Shown: positions 17,729 to 28,000 of the stretch, piece by piece
Layout: every line of letters begins with the position of its first letter
How positions within the stretch are numbered: the first letter of the stretch is position 1
Assembly: GCF_030651625.1 (NCBI RefSeq)
Contig: NZ_JAUSCF010000006.1
Span: 248,001-312,000, forward strand
Reading direction: 5' to 3'
Source of the DNA: Hydrogenophaga sp.
Lineage (GTDB): Bacteria; Pseudomonadota; Gammaproteobacteria; Burkholderiales; Burkholderiaceae_C
DNA: 64,000 bases
The notes under the pieces: model-generated
Seen by the model: only the letters and a program-made list of their open reading frames with translations
Database searches by the model: none
What the model was told of the DNA's origin: nothing
Made by a program: the position numbers and the translations under genes

Positions 17729-18901
17729 ATGAACACAGCATCCACTGGTCTTCCGCTTGAAGGCGTGCGCGTCGTTGAATTCACCCATATGGTCATGGGT
17801 CCGACCTGCGGCATGATCCTCGCCGACCTGGGCGCCGAGGTGATCAAGGTCGAGCCCCCCGGCGGCGACAAGACGCGCAATCTGCCAGGCCTGGGCATCG
17901 GCTTTTTCCGCAGTTTCAACCGCAACAAGAAGAGCGTGGTGCTCGACATCCAGACCGAGGAGGGCCTGGCAACGGCCAAGGAACTCATCGGTCAGTGCGA
18001 CGTGCTGCTGGAAAACTTCCGGCCCGGCCTGATGGACAAGCTGGGCCTGGGCAGCGAGGCGCTGCGCGAGCAGTTTCCCCGCCTCATCTATGTCTCGCAC
18101 AAGGGCTTTCTGCCTGGTCCCTATGAGAGCCGGCTGGCGCTCGACGAGGTGGTGCAGAACATGGCCGGCCTGACCTACATGACCGGCCCGGTGGGGCGCC
18201 CGTTGCGCGCGGGGTCGTCGGTGAACGACATCATGGGTGGCATGTTCGGTGCCATCGGCGTGCTGGCCGCGCTGCGCGAACGCGATCGCCAGGGTGGCAC
18301 AGGCCAGGGCCAGGAAATCCAGAGCGCGCTGTTTGAAAACTGCTGTCTGCTGGCATCGCAGCACATGCAGCAGTTCCAGATGACGGGCGAGGTGCCGCCG
18401 CCGTTTCCTTCCCGCGTGTCGGCCTGGAGCGTGTACGACACCTTCGATGTGGCCGGTGGAGAGCAACTGTTCATTGGTGCGGTGAGCGACAAGCAGTTCG
18501 CCACGCTGTGCGAGGTGATCGCCCGGCCCGATCTGGCCAACGATCCCGAGCTGGCCACCAACGCCCAGCGCGTGGCCGTGCGCCCCGCGTTGTTGCAGAA
18601 ACTGGGCGAGACCCTGCAACACCAGGATCTGGAAACCCTGTGCGCCAGCCTGCAGGCCGCCGGCCTGCCCTACGCCAAGGTGGTGCGCCCGGACGAACTG
18701 GTGAACGACGAACACCTGATCGCCAGTGGCGGTCTGGTGCCCATGGGCACCGAAAACGGCGATACCGCACAGGTGGTGTTGCTGCCGCTGCTCATGGGTG
18801 GTCGCCGCCCGGGTGTGCGCAGCCCGCTGCCGGCTATTGGCGAGCACACCGAAGAGGTGCTGGCCAGCCTTGCCAAGGCATCCCTTCCTGCATCCGTTTG
18901 A
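17729..18901 (+). CDS. CaiB/BaiF family (type III) CoA-transferase
   Basis: A 390-residue family III CoA-transferase. The N-terminal domain has GVRVVEFTHMVMGPTCGMIL and LGAEVIKVEPPGGDKTR, and the catalytic Asp is expected in the ARNNKKSVVLDIQ/ALDEVVQNMAGL region. The length is normal. It lies between the lyase and the Bug protein genes. The inferred role is to activate the imported acid by CoA transfer so the upstream lyase can cleave it. The specific acid is not readable from sequence. Confidence 0.9.
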   Translation: MNTASTGLPLEGVRVVEFTHMVMGPTCGMILADLGAEVIKVEPPGGDKTRNLPGLGIGFFRSFNRNKKSVVLDIQTEEGLATAKELIGQCDVLLENFRPGLMDKLGLGSEALREQFPRLIYVSHKGFLPGPYESRLALDEVVQNMAGLTYMTGPVGRPLRAGSSVNDIMGGMFGAIGVLAALRERDRQGGTGQGQEIQSALFENCCLLASQHMQQFQMTGEVPPPFPSRVSAWSVYDTFDVAGGEQLFIGAVSDKQFATLCEVIARPDLANDPELATNAQRVAVRPALLQKLGETLQHQDLETLCASLQAAGLPYAKVVRPDELVNDEHLIASGGLVPMGTENGDTAQVVLLPLLMGGRRPGVRSPLPAIGEHTEEVLASLAKASLPASV

Positions 18902-18936
18902 GTTTGCCCCCTTTCACCTACTAACAGGAGACAACC

Positions 18937-19929
18937 ATGACCAATACATTCCATCGCCGCACCCTCATCGCTCGAGCGCTCACCACTGCGGCCGCGTCCT
19001 GCCTTTTGGCCTCCGCGCCTGCCTGGGCACAGTCCAGCGCGCCGCTGCGCGTGATCTTGCCTGTGGGCGCCGGTTCAGGCGTGGACACCATCGTGCGCAC
19101 GGCCCAAGGTGCGCTGTCAAAAGCATTGGGTGGTCAGTCGGTGGTGGTCGAGAACCTCACCGGTGCGGGAGGCATTCCCGGTACGTCAGCGCTGGTGAAG
19201 TCAGCACCCGATGGCAACACTGTGGCCTTCATTTCGAACAATCACTCGGTCAATCCCAGTGTGTTCAAGAACATGCCCTACGACAGTCTGGCCGACATCA
19301 CGCCCATCAGTGTGGTGGGCGGTTCACCCTTCGTATTGGTGGTGAACCCGGCCAAAATGCCGGTCAGCAATGCGAAGGAAATGCAGGCACTGCTCAAGTC
19401 CAAACCCGGTGGATTCAACATGGGTTCATCGGGAAACGGCACCATCATTCATCTTGCGGGCGAAATGTTTGTAGATGCGGCGGGTGTGCAAGTGCAGCAC
19501 ATTCCTTACAAGGGCATGGGGCCGATGATGATGGATGTCATCGCCGGCCAGGTTGAGTTCGGTGTGGCGGCAGTGGCTGCGGCCCAGGGGCACCTGGCCA
19601 CCGGTCGCATGCGTGCGATCGGCATCATGGGCAAGCAGCGCATCGCTGCGCTGCCCGATGTGCCCACACTCGCCGAACAAGGTTTCCCCGATGTGGACGT
19701 AGAAGGTTGGTTTGCCTTGGTGGGGCCGAAGGGCCTGCCGGCCGCACAAGTGGAACGGCTGCACAAGGCGGTGGTGGCCGCGTTCAATGACCCCGAAGTC
19801 AAGGCCGCCATGGACAAGCAGAACAACGTCATCAACCCGACCTCGCCCGACATGGCCGCCAAGTTCCTCAAGAGCGAGCAGGAGCGCTACGCCCGCATCG
19901 TCAGCAAAGCCAACATCAAGATCGATTGA
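18937..19929 (+). CDS. Bug-family tripartite tricarboxylate transport binding protein
   Basis: Periplasmic solute-binding protein of the TctC/Bug family, 330 residues. It has an N-terminal export signal with an RR pair, hydrophobic core LTTAAASCLLASA and cleavage near AWAQ. The mature part shows LRVILPVGAGSGVDTIVRT, VVVENLTGAGGIPGTSALV and the HIPYKGMGPMMMDVIAGQVE block, all Bug hallmarks. The start is supported by AGGAG 8 bp upstream. No TctA/TctB permease genes are adjacent, which is common for Bug proteins. A carboxylate ligand is likely. Confidence 0.93.
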   Translation: MTNTFHRRTLIARALTTAAASCLLASAPAWAQSSAPLRVILPVGAGSGVDTIVRTAQGALSKALGGQSVVVENLTGAGGIPGTSALVKSAPDGNTVAFISNNHSVNPSVFKNMPYDSLADITPISVVGGSPFVLVVNPAKMPVSNAKEMQALLKSKPGGFNMGSSGNGTIIHLAGEMFVDAAGVQVQHIPYKGMGPMMMDVIAGQVEFGVAAVAAAQGHLATGRMRAIGIMGKQRIAALPDVPTLAEQGFPDVDVEGWFALVGPKGLPAAQVERLHKAVVAAFNDPEVKAAMDKQNNVINPTSPDMAAKFLKSEQERYARIVSKANIKID

Positions 19930-20021
19930 GACTTTTTGAATTTGCCTGTCTGTGCCCCGCTGCTCCTGCCGATTGGCTTGCAAGGGGAGTGCGGCGGTAC
20001 CTGCTGAAGGGCAGGTCGTGC

Positions 20022-20519
20022 TCACTCCAGTGGCAGTGCGCTGGTGCATTTCAACTCGTTCAGGCAGATGCTGGAGCGCACGCTGCTCACGCCGGCCAAC
20101 TGCGCCAGCGTGCCCAGCAGGAAATCCGACAGGCCTTTGAGGTCGCGCGCCACCACCTTGCACACGTAGTCGAAGTCGCCCGTCACGGCGTAGCATTCCA
20201 GCACCTCGGGCATCTTGCCCACGGTGCGTTGGAACTTCAGCACCTCTTTGTGCTGCCCCCGTTCCATCGATACGTGCACGAAGGCAGTCACATCCAGGCC
20301 CAGCCGGTGCGCGTCCAGCCGCGCTTCGTAGCGCTGGATGTAGCCAGCCGATTCCAGCCGCTTGTGGCGCCGGTTGCTTTGTGCAGGCGACAGGTGAACG
20401 GCCTGCGCCAGTTCCTGGTTGCTGATGCGGCCTTGCTGCTGCAGCACCGAGAGAATACGCCGGTCCAGTCGGTCGAGGGTGGACGGATGCAAGGAATCGC
20501 CGTGAATATCGTCATTCAT
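20022..20519 (-). CDS. Lrp/AsnC-family regulator of the phh operon
   Basis: A 165-residue Lrp-type protein. The N-terminal helix-turn-helix reads [20 protein letters not shown] and [20 protein letters not shown]; the C-terminal RAM ligand domain follows ([20 protein letters not shown]). It is divergent from phhB–phhA with a 121-bp spacer. This suggests it senses phenylalanine or tyrosine and controls aromatic amino-acid catabolism. That link is inferred from position. Its gene ends head-to-head with the Bug gene. Confidence 0.9.
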   Translation of the reverse strand: MNDDIHGDSLHPSTLDRLDRRILSVLQQQGRISNQELAQAVHLSPAQSNRRHKRLESAGYIQRYEARLDAHRLGLDVTAFVHVSMERGQHKEVLKFQRTVGKMPEVLECYAVTGDFDYVCKVVARDLKGLSDFLLGTLAQLAGVSSVRSSICLNELKCTSALPLE

Positions 20520-20640
20520 GAAAGGGTCTCTTGTAAATCACGCCACATACGCGGAACATGAGAGCAAATTGTCCGTCATGCGGTGCAAACTGCACAGCTT
20601 CAGCGGCGACGCTCTGAACATTCCTCCAGGAGACATCCAC

Positions 20641-20946
20641 ATGAACCCCATCGACCCCACCATCCTGAGCGCGCGGATGGAAGCATTGCCCGGCTGGAAG
20701 CTGGACGAGGAACAACGCGCCATCTCGCGCAGCTTTCGTTTCCTGGACTTTGCGCAGGCCTTCGGGTTCATGAGCCAGATGGCCATCGTGTCAGAGAAGA
20801 TGGACCACCATCCCGAGTGGTTCAACGTCTACAACCGGGTGGAGGTGCGCCTCACCACGCACGATGCGAACGGCCTGACTGCGCGCGATCTTGACTGGGC
20901 CGCTCGCGCGGACATTGCCTTCAGGTTTGCTTCGGAGGCCGTATGA
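20641..20946 (+). CDS. phhB: 4a-hydroxytetrahydrobiopterin dehydratase
   Basis: Pterin-4a-carbinolamine dehydratase, which recycles the pterin cofactor of phenylalanine hydroxylase. The true start is ATG 20641 (MNPIDPTIL), preceded by CCAGGAGACATC; the track's 41 extra residues are not part of the family. The 101 residues contain [13 protein letters not shown] and [24 protein letters not shown], including the conserved HHPEW active-site block. It overlaps phhA by 4 bp (ATGA), so the cofactor-recycling enzyme and the hydroxylase are made together. Confidence 0.95.
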   Translation: MNPIDPTILSARMEALPGWKLDEEQRAISRSFRFLDFAQAFGFMSQMAIVSEKMDHHPEWFNVYNRVEVRLTTHDANGLTARDLDWAARADIAFRFASEAV

Positions 20947-21830
20947 ACAGCCCCAGCAAGCACGGCCTGGCGGCCGGAGACGCAGGTCGACCGGAGAACC
21001 CGGACTGGACCATCGACCAGGGCTGGGAGCAATACACCGCTGAAGATCACGCGACCTGGAAGACGCTGTTCGAGCGCCAGACGGAGCTGCTGCCCGGCCG
21101 TGCCTGCGACGAATTCGTGCAGGGCATGGAAGACCTGCCCATCGGACCAGACGAAATTCCCGATTTCCGCTGTCTCAACGAGGTGCTGATGCAGCGCAAT
21201 GGATGGCAGATCGTGGCGGTGCCCGGCTTGGTGCCGGATGAAGTGTTCTTTGATCACCTGGCGCACCGGCGTTTTCCTTCAGGCAATTTCATTCGCAAGC
21301 CGCACGAGCTTGACTACCTGGAAGAGCCCGACGTGTTCCACGACGTGTTCGGTCACGTGCCCATGCTCATGAACCCGGCCATTGCCGATTTCATTCAGGC
21401 CTATGGCCAGGGCGGGCTGCGCGCGCAGCAACTCGGGTATCTGCCCCAGCTGGCGAGGGTGTACTGGTACACAGTGGAGTTTGGCCTGCTGCAGCAGGGC
21501 GACGGCCTTCGGCTCTATGGCGCGGGCATCGCGTCGTCGTTCACCGAATCCCAGTTTTGTCTGGAGAGTGCCTCACCCAACCGCATCCGCTTCGACCTTG
21601 AGCGGGTGATGCGCACGCACTACCGCATCGACGACTTTCAGGAGAGCTACTTCGTCATCCGCGATCTGAATGAACTGCTGGAATTCACGCAGATCGACTT
21701 CGCGCCGCTCTACCAGCGCGCGGCCCTTGGACCGGAACATCAGCCCGGCGACGTATTGCCAGTGGATCGCGTGTTTGCGCGCGGCCATGGCAGCTATCAC
21801 CGTCTGAAGCGGGCCAGCGCTGTGGCTTGA
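20943..21830 (+). CDS. phhA: Phenylalanine 4-monooxygenase
   Basis: Non-haem iron, pterin-dependent hydroxylase converting phenylalanine to tyrosine. The 295 residues match bacterial enzymes. The iron-binding region [19 protein letters not shown] supplies both histidines (HDVFGH), and the downstream WYTVEFGLL supplies the glutamate. [17 protein letters not shown] precedes it. It is coupled to phhB and opposite the Lrp-family gene. It converges within 5 bp of the glycosyltransferase stop. Confidence 0.97.
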   Translation: MNSPSKHGLAAGDAGRPENPDWTIDQGWEQYTAEDHATWKTLFERQTELLPGRACDEFVQGMEDLPIGPDEIPDFRCLNEVLMQRNGWQIVAVPGLVPDEVFFDHLAHRRFPSGNFIRKPHELDYLEEPDVFHDVFGHVPMLMNPAIADFIQAYGQGGLRAQQLGYLPQLARVYWYTVEFGLLQQGDGLRLYGAGIASSFTESQFCLESASPNRIRFDLERVMRTHYRIDDFQESYFVIRDLNELLEFTQIDFAPLYQRAALGPEHQPGDVLPVDRVFARGHGSYHRLKRASAVA

Positions 21831-21834
21831 GTGA

Positions 21835-23022
21835 TCACCTGCTCGCGTGCTGCGCAGGCTGCGGCGTGCTTCGCAGGTCTGGCTGGACCTGCTGGGCGGT
21901 CTGAAGGATTTGTGCCAGGATGTCAGGTACTTCAAAGAGCGCGCGATTGCGCATGCGCCGCACGCTGCGCTGCCAACGGGCCAGTTCGCTCAGCAGGGTG
22001 TCCACCGCCACGTCCACGCGACGAAAGCTGCGCAGCACAACGCCGAGTTCGTTTTCTCGAATCCATTGCGCGTTGTATCGCTCTTGCGGCATGGTCAGCG
22101 CGTTGTCGACCACGATCACCGGCAGCCCCTGCTGCACCGCTTCGCTCAGGCTGCCAGGTCCGGGTTTGCCGATGAAAAAATCGGCCAGTTGCATGTAGCG
22201 CGGGATGTCGGTTGTGAATCCCACCACCACGCGCGGTGCGCTGCCGGCCAAGACTTTCAGGCGCCGGGCCAGCGCCTGGTTGTGGCCGCAAACCAGAATC
22301 AGCTGCGTGCTGTCTGCAAGCCGGCGCGCAATGCCCAGCATCGCCTTGGAGCCGTGACCGCCAAACAGCACGAGCCCTGTGGGCCGGGATGGATCCAGAC
22401 CCAGGCGGCGCTGCTCGCTGGCGCGGTCCAGTGCCAGGGGTTCGTAGAACGCTGGGCGGATGATCATGCCGCTGGTGGCGTGCAGGCGCGATTCGTCATG
22501 GTCCATGCTGCGGGCCTGTTCCAGCGCACGCGGCGTACCGCACACGAAGTGTTGGGGCTGGCGCCGTTCGATCCAGAAGTTCGGTGGCACGTCGGCCAGA
22601 TCGGTGAGCACCGTCACATAAGGTACGCCGGGCAGGACCGAGGCCAGGCTTTCGAACATGGCCTTGTTGAAATTGGGTACGAGTGAAACCACGAGGTCGG
22701 GCTCGGTACGAAGCCAGTGTTGCTGCAGTCGGCGCACCAACGCCGGGTGGGCCAGCCGGATCAGGCCCTGCAGCAGCCTGAGCTCCTGCGCCATACCGAT
22801 GGTCCAGCCGCGTGCGAGGCGCTGGTTGTACCAGTCCTCGGGGGCGTTGCCCGTGAGCCTTCGGAACTTGTCCTTGGGGTCCAGCACTTCGAACAGATTG
22901 ACAAGTCGCACGGCCCATGGCCAACCCTGACTCTGCAGGACCGCTTGCAAAGCCAATGCCGATGCACGGTGACCGCCACCGGCGTTGAAGTAAACCAGAT
23001 CGACCGTCTTGGTATGGACCAC
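21835..23022 (-). CDS. GT28/MGDG-synthase-like glycosyltransferase
   Basis: A 395-residue GT-B glycosyltransferase of the MurG/MGDG-synthase type. The acceptor domain begins VDLVYFNAGGGHRASALAL, with the Gly-rich loop of lipid-acting enzymes; the donor domain has LVLFGGHGSKAMLG and GKPGPGSLSEAVQQGLPVIV. I start it at GTG 23022 because GGAGG lies exactly 8 bp upstream; the track's ATG at 23088 adds 22 unrelated residues and lacks such a site. The acceptor could be diacylglycerol or another lipid. It stands alone, converging with phhA. Confidence 0.82.
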   Translation of the reverse strand: MVHTKTVDLVYFNAGGGHRASALALQAVLQSQGWPWAVRLVNLFEVLDPKDKFRRLTGNAPEDWYNQRLARGWTIGMAQELRLLQGLIRLAHPALVRRLQQHWLRTEPDLVVSLVPNFNKAMFESLASVLPGVPYVTVLTDLADVPPNFWIERRQPQHFVCGTPRALEQARSMDHDESRLHATSGMIIRPAFYEPLALDRASEQRRLGLDPSRPTGLVLFGGHGSKAMLGIARRLADSTQLILVCGHNQALARRLKVLAGSAPRVVVGFTTDIPRYMQLADFFIGKPGPGSLSEAVQQGLPVIVVDNALTMPQERYNAQWIRENELGVVLRSFRRVDVAVDTLLSELARWQRSVRRMRNRALFEVPDILAQILQTAQQVQPDLRSTPQPAQHASR

Positions 23023-23387
23023 GGGTCGAACCTCCAGGAAAGTGTGCCCAACGGGGATGGATGGGCACCACGATGCTGCCCTATCCACCTGAACCCGCTC
23101 ATTGAAACGTACCTGTGTGACAAGTCGGTGGCAGAGGGATGTGGCCCGCTGACATCTTCCATTGAGAGGGGTGGTGCCAGACCTGGGAAAATTTCAGGCG
23201 CGGTGTGGCGGCTGGTGAGAACGGCAATAAAGCACGATTCCGATGCCACTTTCTACCCTTTAGACCAGATGCAGAATGCCGAAAATTGCGTTGTGCCTTG
23301 ACTGAGCGACTGAAGGCACATGAGGCCTGTTGCAAGGGGTGCGGGCTTCCGTGATTCAAGGGTGGCCGCTCAGAACAGGGGATCGAC
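23023..23387. other. Noncoding spacer, no gene seen
   Basis: About 365 bp between the start of the glycosyltransferase and the start of a 70-residue ORF, so it should hold two divergent promoters. Base composition is less GC-rich than its surroundings around 23170–23290. I see the GGAGG site for the glycosyltransferase at 23031–23035 but no convincing hairpin, tRNA or repeat. Confidence 0.5.
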
Positions 23388-23600
23388 ATGACCTCACAGA
23401 TGCGCGTCAGCGAACACCATTTGCTCTTTGCATCGCTGTTCCATCCCGGCCGTGGTATTTCTGTTCCGTGCGACGCGCACGGCGAAGTGCACATGGACGA
23501 GCTTTCCGAGCGATTGAAGAATGCCTACCTGGGTGCCCGTGCTCTCGTCGGCCGGGAGTACGCGTTGCCGATCGTGGAGCCGATGCCCTCCATGCACTGA
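23388..23600 (+). CDS. Small conserved-looking hypothetical protein
   Basis: A 70-residue ORF (or 66 from the second ATG at 23400) with a weak AGGGG site upstream. The product is soluble, without signal peptide or membrane helix, and contains HHLLFASLFHPGRGISVPCD and LKNAYLGARALVGREYALP. Codon use is ordinary for this genome, and it is not antisense to another gene, which supports it being real. I do not recognise a function. It is isolated between a glycosyltransferase and the end of the efflux operon. Confidence 0.6.
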   Translation: MTSQMRVSEHHLLFASLFHPGRGISVPCDAHGEVHMDELSERLKNAYLGARALVGREYALPIVEPMPSMH

Positions 23601-23637
23601 AGCTGGTTGGTGCGCGCCGACCTGCCCGTCGGTGCTG

Positions 23638-25041
23638 TTAAAGGCCGATTCCAGGTGCAATCAAACCCATGGCTTCAAAGGTGGCGATGGACTGCCGTGC
23701 GCCGTCGGCCTGCGCCACCAGCAGGCGGCGGCGGGTGTCCAGTTCGCTGCGCTGAGCGTCGATCACATCCAGAAACCCCGAGAGACCGTTGTCGTACAGC
23801 ACGCGTGCCTGGGTCACGGCGGCACTGGCGGCAGTGAGGCCCTGATCAAGGGCCAGGGCGCGCCGACGAGCACCACTGGCGCCCACCAATGCCGCCTCGG
23901 TCTGTTGCAGAGCCTGCAGCAAGGTCTGGCGGTACACCTCCACCGACTCGCGCAGCACCGATTCGGCCACTTCCACGCCGGCGCGGCGCTGGCCGCCATC
24001 GAAAAGCGTGGCGTCCAGTACGGCGGCGATGCTGGCGGTGACGATGTTCAAAGCGCCACCGCTGAGCGCACTGGAGGTGAGCGTGATCGAACCCGGCAGG
24101 CGCAGGCGTGGATACAGGTCGGACTTTGCCACGCCCAGATCGGCCGCTGCAACGGTCAGGGCGTTTTCGGCGGCGCGCAGGTCCGGGCGCAGGCGCAACA
24201 GATCCAGTGGGCGTACCACGGCTTGGGCGCCAGACACCGATGGCAGGCGTGGTGCATCGCCACCATCCAGCGAACCCGGTCGCTCGCCCGCCAGCACCTG
24301 CAGGGCCGCGCCGGCCTGGTTCACACGAACCACCGCATCGGCGGATTCAGCGGTCAAGGACGCGGCTTCGGCTTCGGCGCGATTCAGGTCGAGTTGGGGT
24401 GACAGGCCCGCATCCACCCGCACCCGCACCAGGCGCAAAACCTCGGCCTGCAGGTCCAATGCATCGGTCAGCAGGCGTTCGTCATGCAGGGCCTCGCGCC
24501 ACGCCACGTAGGCGCGCGCGGTGAGCGCGGCGGTGGACAGACGTGCCACCTGAACAAGGTCATCGCTGCGCAAGACGGTCGCAGCAGCCGAGCGTTCGGC
24601 CTGACGCAGGCCGCCCCAAAGGTCAGCGTCCCATTCCAGACCGATGGCTGCTGAGGGAGCCACAGCGCGGGTGTCGGCGTTGCGGCGGGTACGGCCTTGC
24701 AGCGTCAGTTCGCCGCCGATCTGAGGGTTGCGCTGACCGCTGGCGCCGCGCAAAAGGGCGCGCGCCTGCACCGCCCTTTCGCGGGCGATGGCGATGTCTG
24801 GGCTGTGTTCCAGGGCGCGTTCCACCCACTGGGCCATGACAGGATCGTCAAAGCGATGCCACCAGCGCAGGTCGACCTCCTGGGCATCGGGGGCGTCCAG
24901 CGCTGCGCCTTCGAAGCGGGTGACGGCTTCCAGGCCCAGGGTGGGCGCTTCGGGTGCGGGTGGAGCGCTGGCGCAGGCTGCCAATCCGGCGCACAGCGAC
25001 AGGAAGACCAGGCGCGCATGCGCAGGCATGCGGGGGTTCAT
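23638..25041 (-). CDS. NodT-family outer-membrane efflux lipoprotein
   Basis: Outer-membrane channel of an RND efflux system, 467 residues. The N-terminal lipobox ends at Cys23 (AGLAAC), so the protein should be lipid-anchored. Two repeated OEP domains follow, the first with LEHSPDIAIARERAVQARALL and the second beginning near LRLRPDLRAAENALTVAAAD, the typical P-D-L-R-A-A-E motif. It overlaps the RND pump gene by 4 bp (ATGA). It is the third gene of an adaptor–pump–channel operon. The exported compound is not known. Confidence 0.93.
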   Translation of the reverse strand: MNPRMPAHARLVFLSLCAGLAACASAPPAPEAPTLGLEAVTRFEGAALDAPDAQEVDLRWWHRFDDPVMAQWVERALEHSPDIAIARERAVQARALLRGASGQRNPQIGGELTLQGRTRRNADTRAVAPSAAIGLEWDADLWGGLRQAERSAAATVLRSDDLVQVARLSTAALTARAYVAWREALHDERLLTDALDLQAEVLRLVRVRVDAGLSPQLDLNRAEAEAASLTAESADAVVRVNQAGAALQVLAGERPGSLDGGDAPRLPSVSGAQAVVRPLDLLRLRPDLRAAENALTVAAADLGVAKSDLYPRLRLPGSITLTSSALSGGALNIVTASIAAVLDATLFDGGQRRAGVEVAESVLRESVEVYRQTLLQALQQTEAALVGASGARRRALALDQGLTAASAAVTQARVLYDNGLSGFLDVIDAQRSELDTRRRLLVAQADGARQSIATFEAMGLIAPGIGL

Positions 25042-28000
25042 ACGGGTTCGCTCTGTTCGTTGACGGCGGCTTGCTTCATCTCGCGGTCCAGTTGTTCGGC
25101 CTGGTTGGCGCGGGGCCTGGAGAAGCGGGCGATGCCCAGGTAGACCACGGGCGTGAGGAAAAGCGTGAACAGCGCCGCCAGCGACAGGCCGCCAAAGATC
25201 ACCCAGCCGATGGACGCTCGCGATTCCGCCCCGGGGCCACTGCCCAGCACCAGCGGCAGTGCGCCCAGCACCGTGGACGCCATGGTCATCATGATCGGGC
25301 GAAGGCGCGTGGCGGCTGCCTCCTGCGCGGCTTCCAGGACGCTGCGCCCGGCGTCGCGCAACTGGTCGGCAAATTCCACCATCAGGATGCTGTTTTTCGC
25401 CATCACACCCACGAGCAGCAACAGGCCGATCTGGCTGTAAATGTTGAGGGAGGTGCCGCTGAGCGCCATGGCGAACACGGCGGCGGCAAGACCGAACGGC
25501 ACGCTGATGAGCACCACCGCCGCGCTGGTCACGCTCTCGAACTGCGCCACCAGCACCAGGAACACCACCAGCAGCGCAATGGCGAAGGTGATGGCGACGT
25601 CGCGCCCCGTCTGTTCGAGTGTGGCGGCGTCGCCGCGAAACAGCAGGCCCATGCCATCGGGCAGTTCGGCTGCCGCGAGTTCGCGCAGATCGTTGACAGC
25701 TTGCTGCAGCGAGACGTCGTCGGTAGCGATGGCGCTCAGCTGCACCGCCCGGCGCTGACCCAGGCGCTCCAGCTCGGAAGGAATGGCGGTTTCTTCAAAG
25801 CGCACGAACTGCGACAGCGGCACCAGCCGGTCGCCGTCCGGCCCGCTCGCGCGCACGCTGTAGGCCAGCAGGTCTTGCGGGTCGGTGGCGCCGCGTGCGG
25901 TGGACTGCAGGATCACCGGCACATTGCGGTCGTCGACCGTGAGGTCGGTCACTTCCGTGCCGTCCACCAGCGCGCGCAGCACGGTGTCGAGTCCATCCAC
26001 CGGAACGCCCAGCGCCGTGGCACGTTCGCGATCGATCTGCAACGTGAGCTGGGGTTGCGAGGCGCTGTAGTTGACGCGCACGTCGCGCAGGCCGGGCAGC
26101 CGGTCTTCAATGGCCGCAGCAAACGCGTAAGCGGCTTCGGCGATGCGGGTGTAGTCGTCGCCAGTCACTGCCATCTGGACGCTGCCGTCGCCGCCGCCCA
26201 CCCCCAGGCTGTTGCCCCCGCGGATGCGCACACGTGCACCGGGCAGGTCGTCGAGCTGTGCCTGAACGCGGGCGGTCAGTTCGGCCTGCGAGACGTTTCG
26301 ATCTGCCCAGTCTGTCAGCGGCGCGGTGATCTCGGCACGGTTGAAATCCCAGCGCCCGGTGATGGTGAAGATATTGGTCACCAGGCCTTCGTCTTTCAGC
26401 GGCGTCACGGCCGCCAGCGCGGTTTCCAGCTGGCGATCGCTGTAAGCCAGGCCCACGCCATCGGGTCCGTCAAGCCGGATCGAGAGCACCCCGCGGTCTT
26501 CGGTAGGGGTGAGTTCCTGGTTGAGCTGGGTGTACGTGAACACGGCCCCACCTGCGAGCAAGACACACAGTCCCAGCACCCACCAGCCGCGCCGCAGCGC
26601 ATGCGACAGCCAGCGGCCATAGGTGTCAATGCCACGTTGGCCCCAGCCGGAGAGGCGGCGCCAGAGTGGCCCGGGCGGCGCGGCCTCTGGCAGGCGCGAG
26701 GCGATCATGGGACCCAGCGACAGCGCCACGAACGAGGAGATCGCCACCGCAATCGCCATCACAAAACCAAACTCGGCAAACAGCCGGCCCGCCGCCGAGG
26801 GCAGAAAGGAAATGGGAACGAACACCGACACCAGCGTGGCGGTGGTGGCCACGATGGCAAAGAACACCTCGCGCGTGCCCAGCACGGCGGCCGCGCGCGG
26901 CTGCCGGCCCTGGCCACGCCGACGCTGGATGTTCTCCAGCACCACGATGGCGTCGTCGACCACCAGTCCGGTGGCGAGCAGCATCGCCAGCAGGGTCAAC
27001 AGGTTGATCGAATAGCCGAGCAGCCAGATGGCAGCCAGCGTACCAATGAGTGCCACAGGGATGGCCACCACAGGAACCAGCGTGGCCCGCCACTGGCCCA
27101 GAAAGGCACCCACCACGGCCACCACGATCAGCACCGCGAGCATGAGGCTGAACAGCACTTCCCGAATGGCTCCGCTGATGAAGACGGCGTCGTCCGACAC
27201 CACCGTGATCTGCAGGTCGCCACCGCTGCGGTTGATGCGCTCCACCACTGCTCGCACGCCGTCGGAAATGGCCACGCTGTTCGATTGCGCCTGACGCACC
27301 ACGCCCAGGCTGATGACCGACTCGCCGTTGAGGCGAACATAGGAGTTGGCATCGGCCGGGCCGTAGAACACGTCGGCCACGTCGGCCAGGGCCAGTCCGG
27401 CGCGCAGGCGCAGCGCCCGAAGCTGCTCCGGCGTGGTCACCGAGGCGTTGGCGCGCACCAGCACTTCCTGGTTGGGTGACTCCAGGCTTCCTGCCGGCAC
27501 ATCGACCCGTGCCGTGCGAAGCAGGTCGGCGATGTCGTCGACCGAAACATTGAAGGCAGCGAGGCGAATGGGGTCGATGCGCACCCGCATGACGCGCTGG
27601 CGCGTGCCGAACAGGGTGATGTCGGCCACGCCCTCCACCGAGATCAGTTCGGGTTCGATCTGCTCCTCGACCCGACGCGAGAGTTCGTCAACCGCCAGCG
27701 TTGAGCTGGTGACCGCGAGCTGCATCACCGGGTCGGCGTCGGCGTCGGCCTTGACCACGGTCAGGTTTACAACGCCGGTGGGCAGGTTGCGTTCCACACG
27801 TGCCACCGCGTCACGCACATCGTTGGCTGCCGTCACCAGGTCGACACCCGGATTGAACTCGATGATCACCCTCAGGTTGCCTTCCTCGCTGACGGAGCGC
27901 ACCAGGAACACGCCGGGCACACGGGAGGCTGCGGCTTCGAGCAGACGGGTCACTTCCGCATCGAGGGTCTCGGGCGCTGCGCCGGGGTAATCGGCCCGCA

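Noticed and set aside
24954-27479. 841-residue plus-strand ORF
   Set aside because: It lies wholly antisense to the RND pump and NodT genes, is His/Arg/Gln-rich with no domain, and is a high-GC shadow frame.
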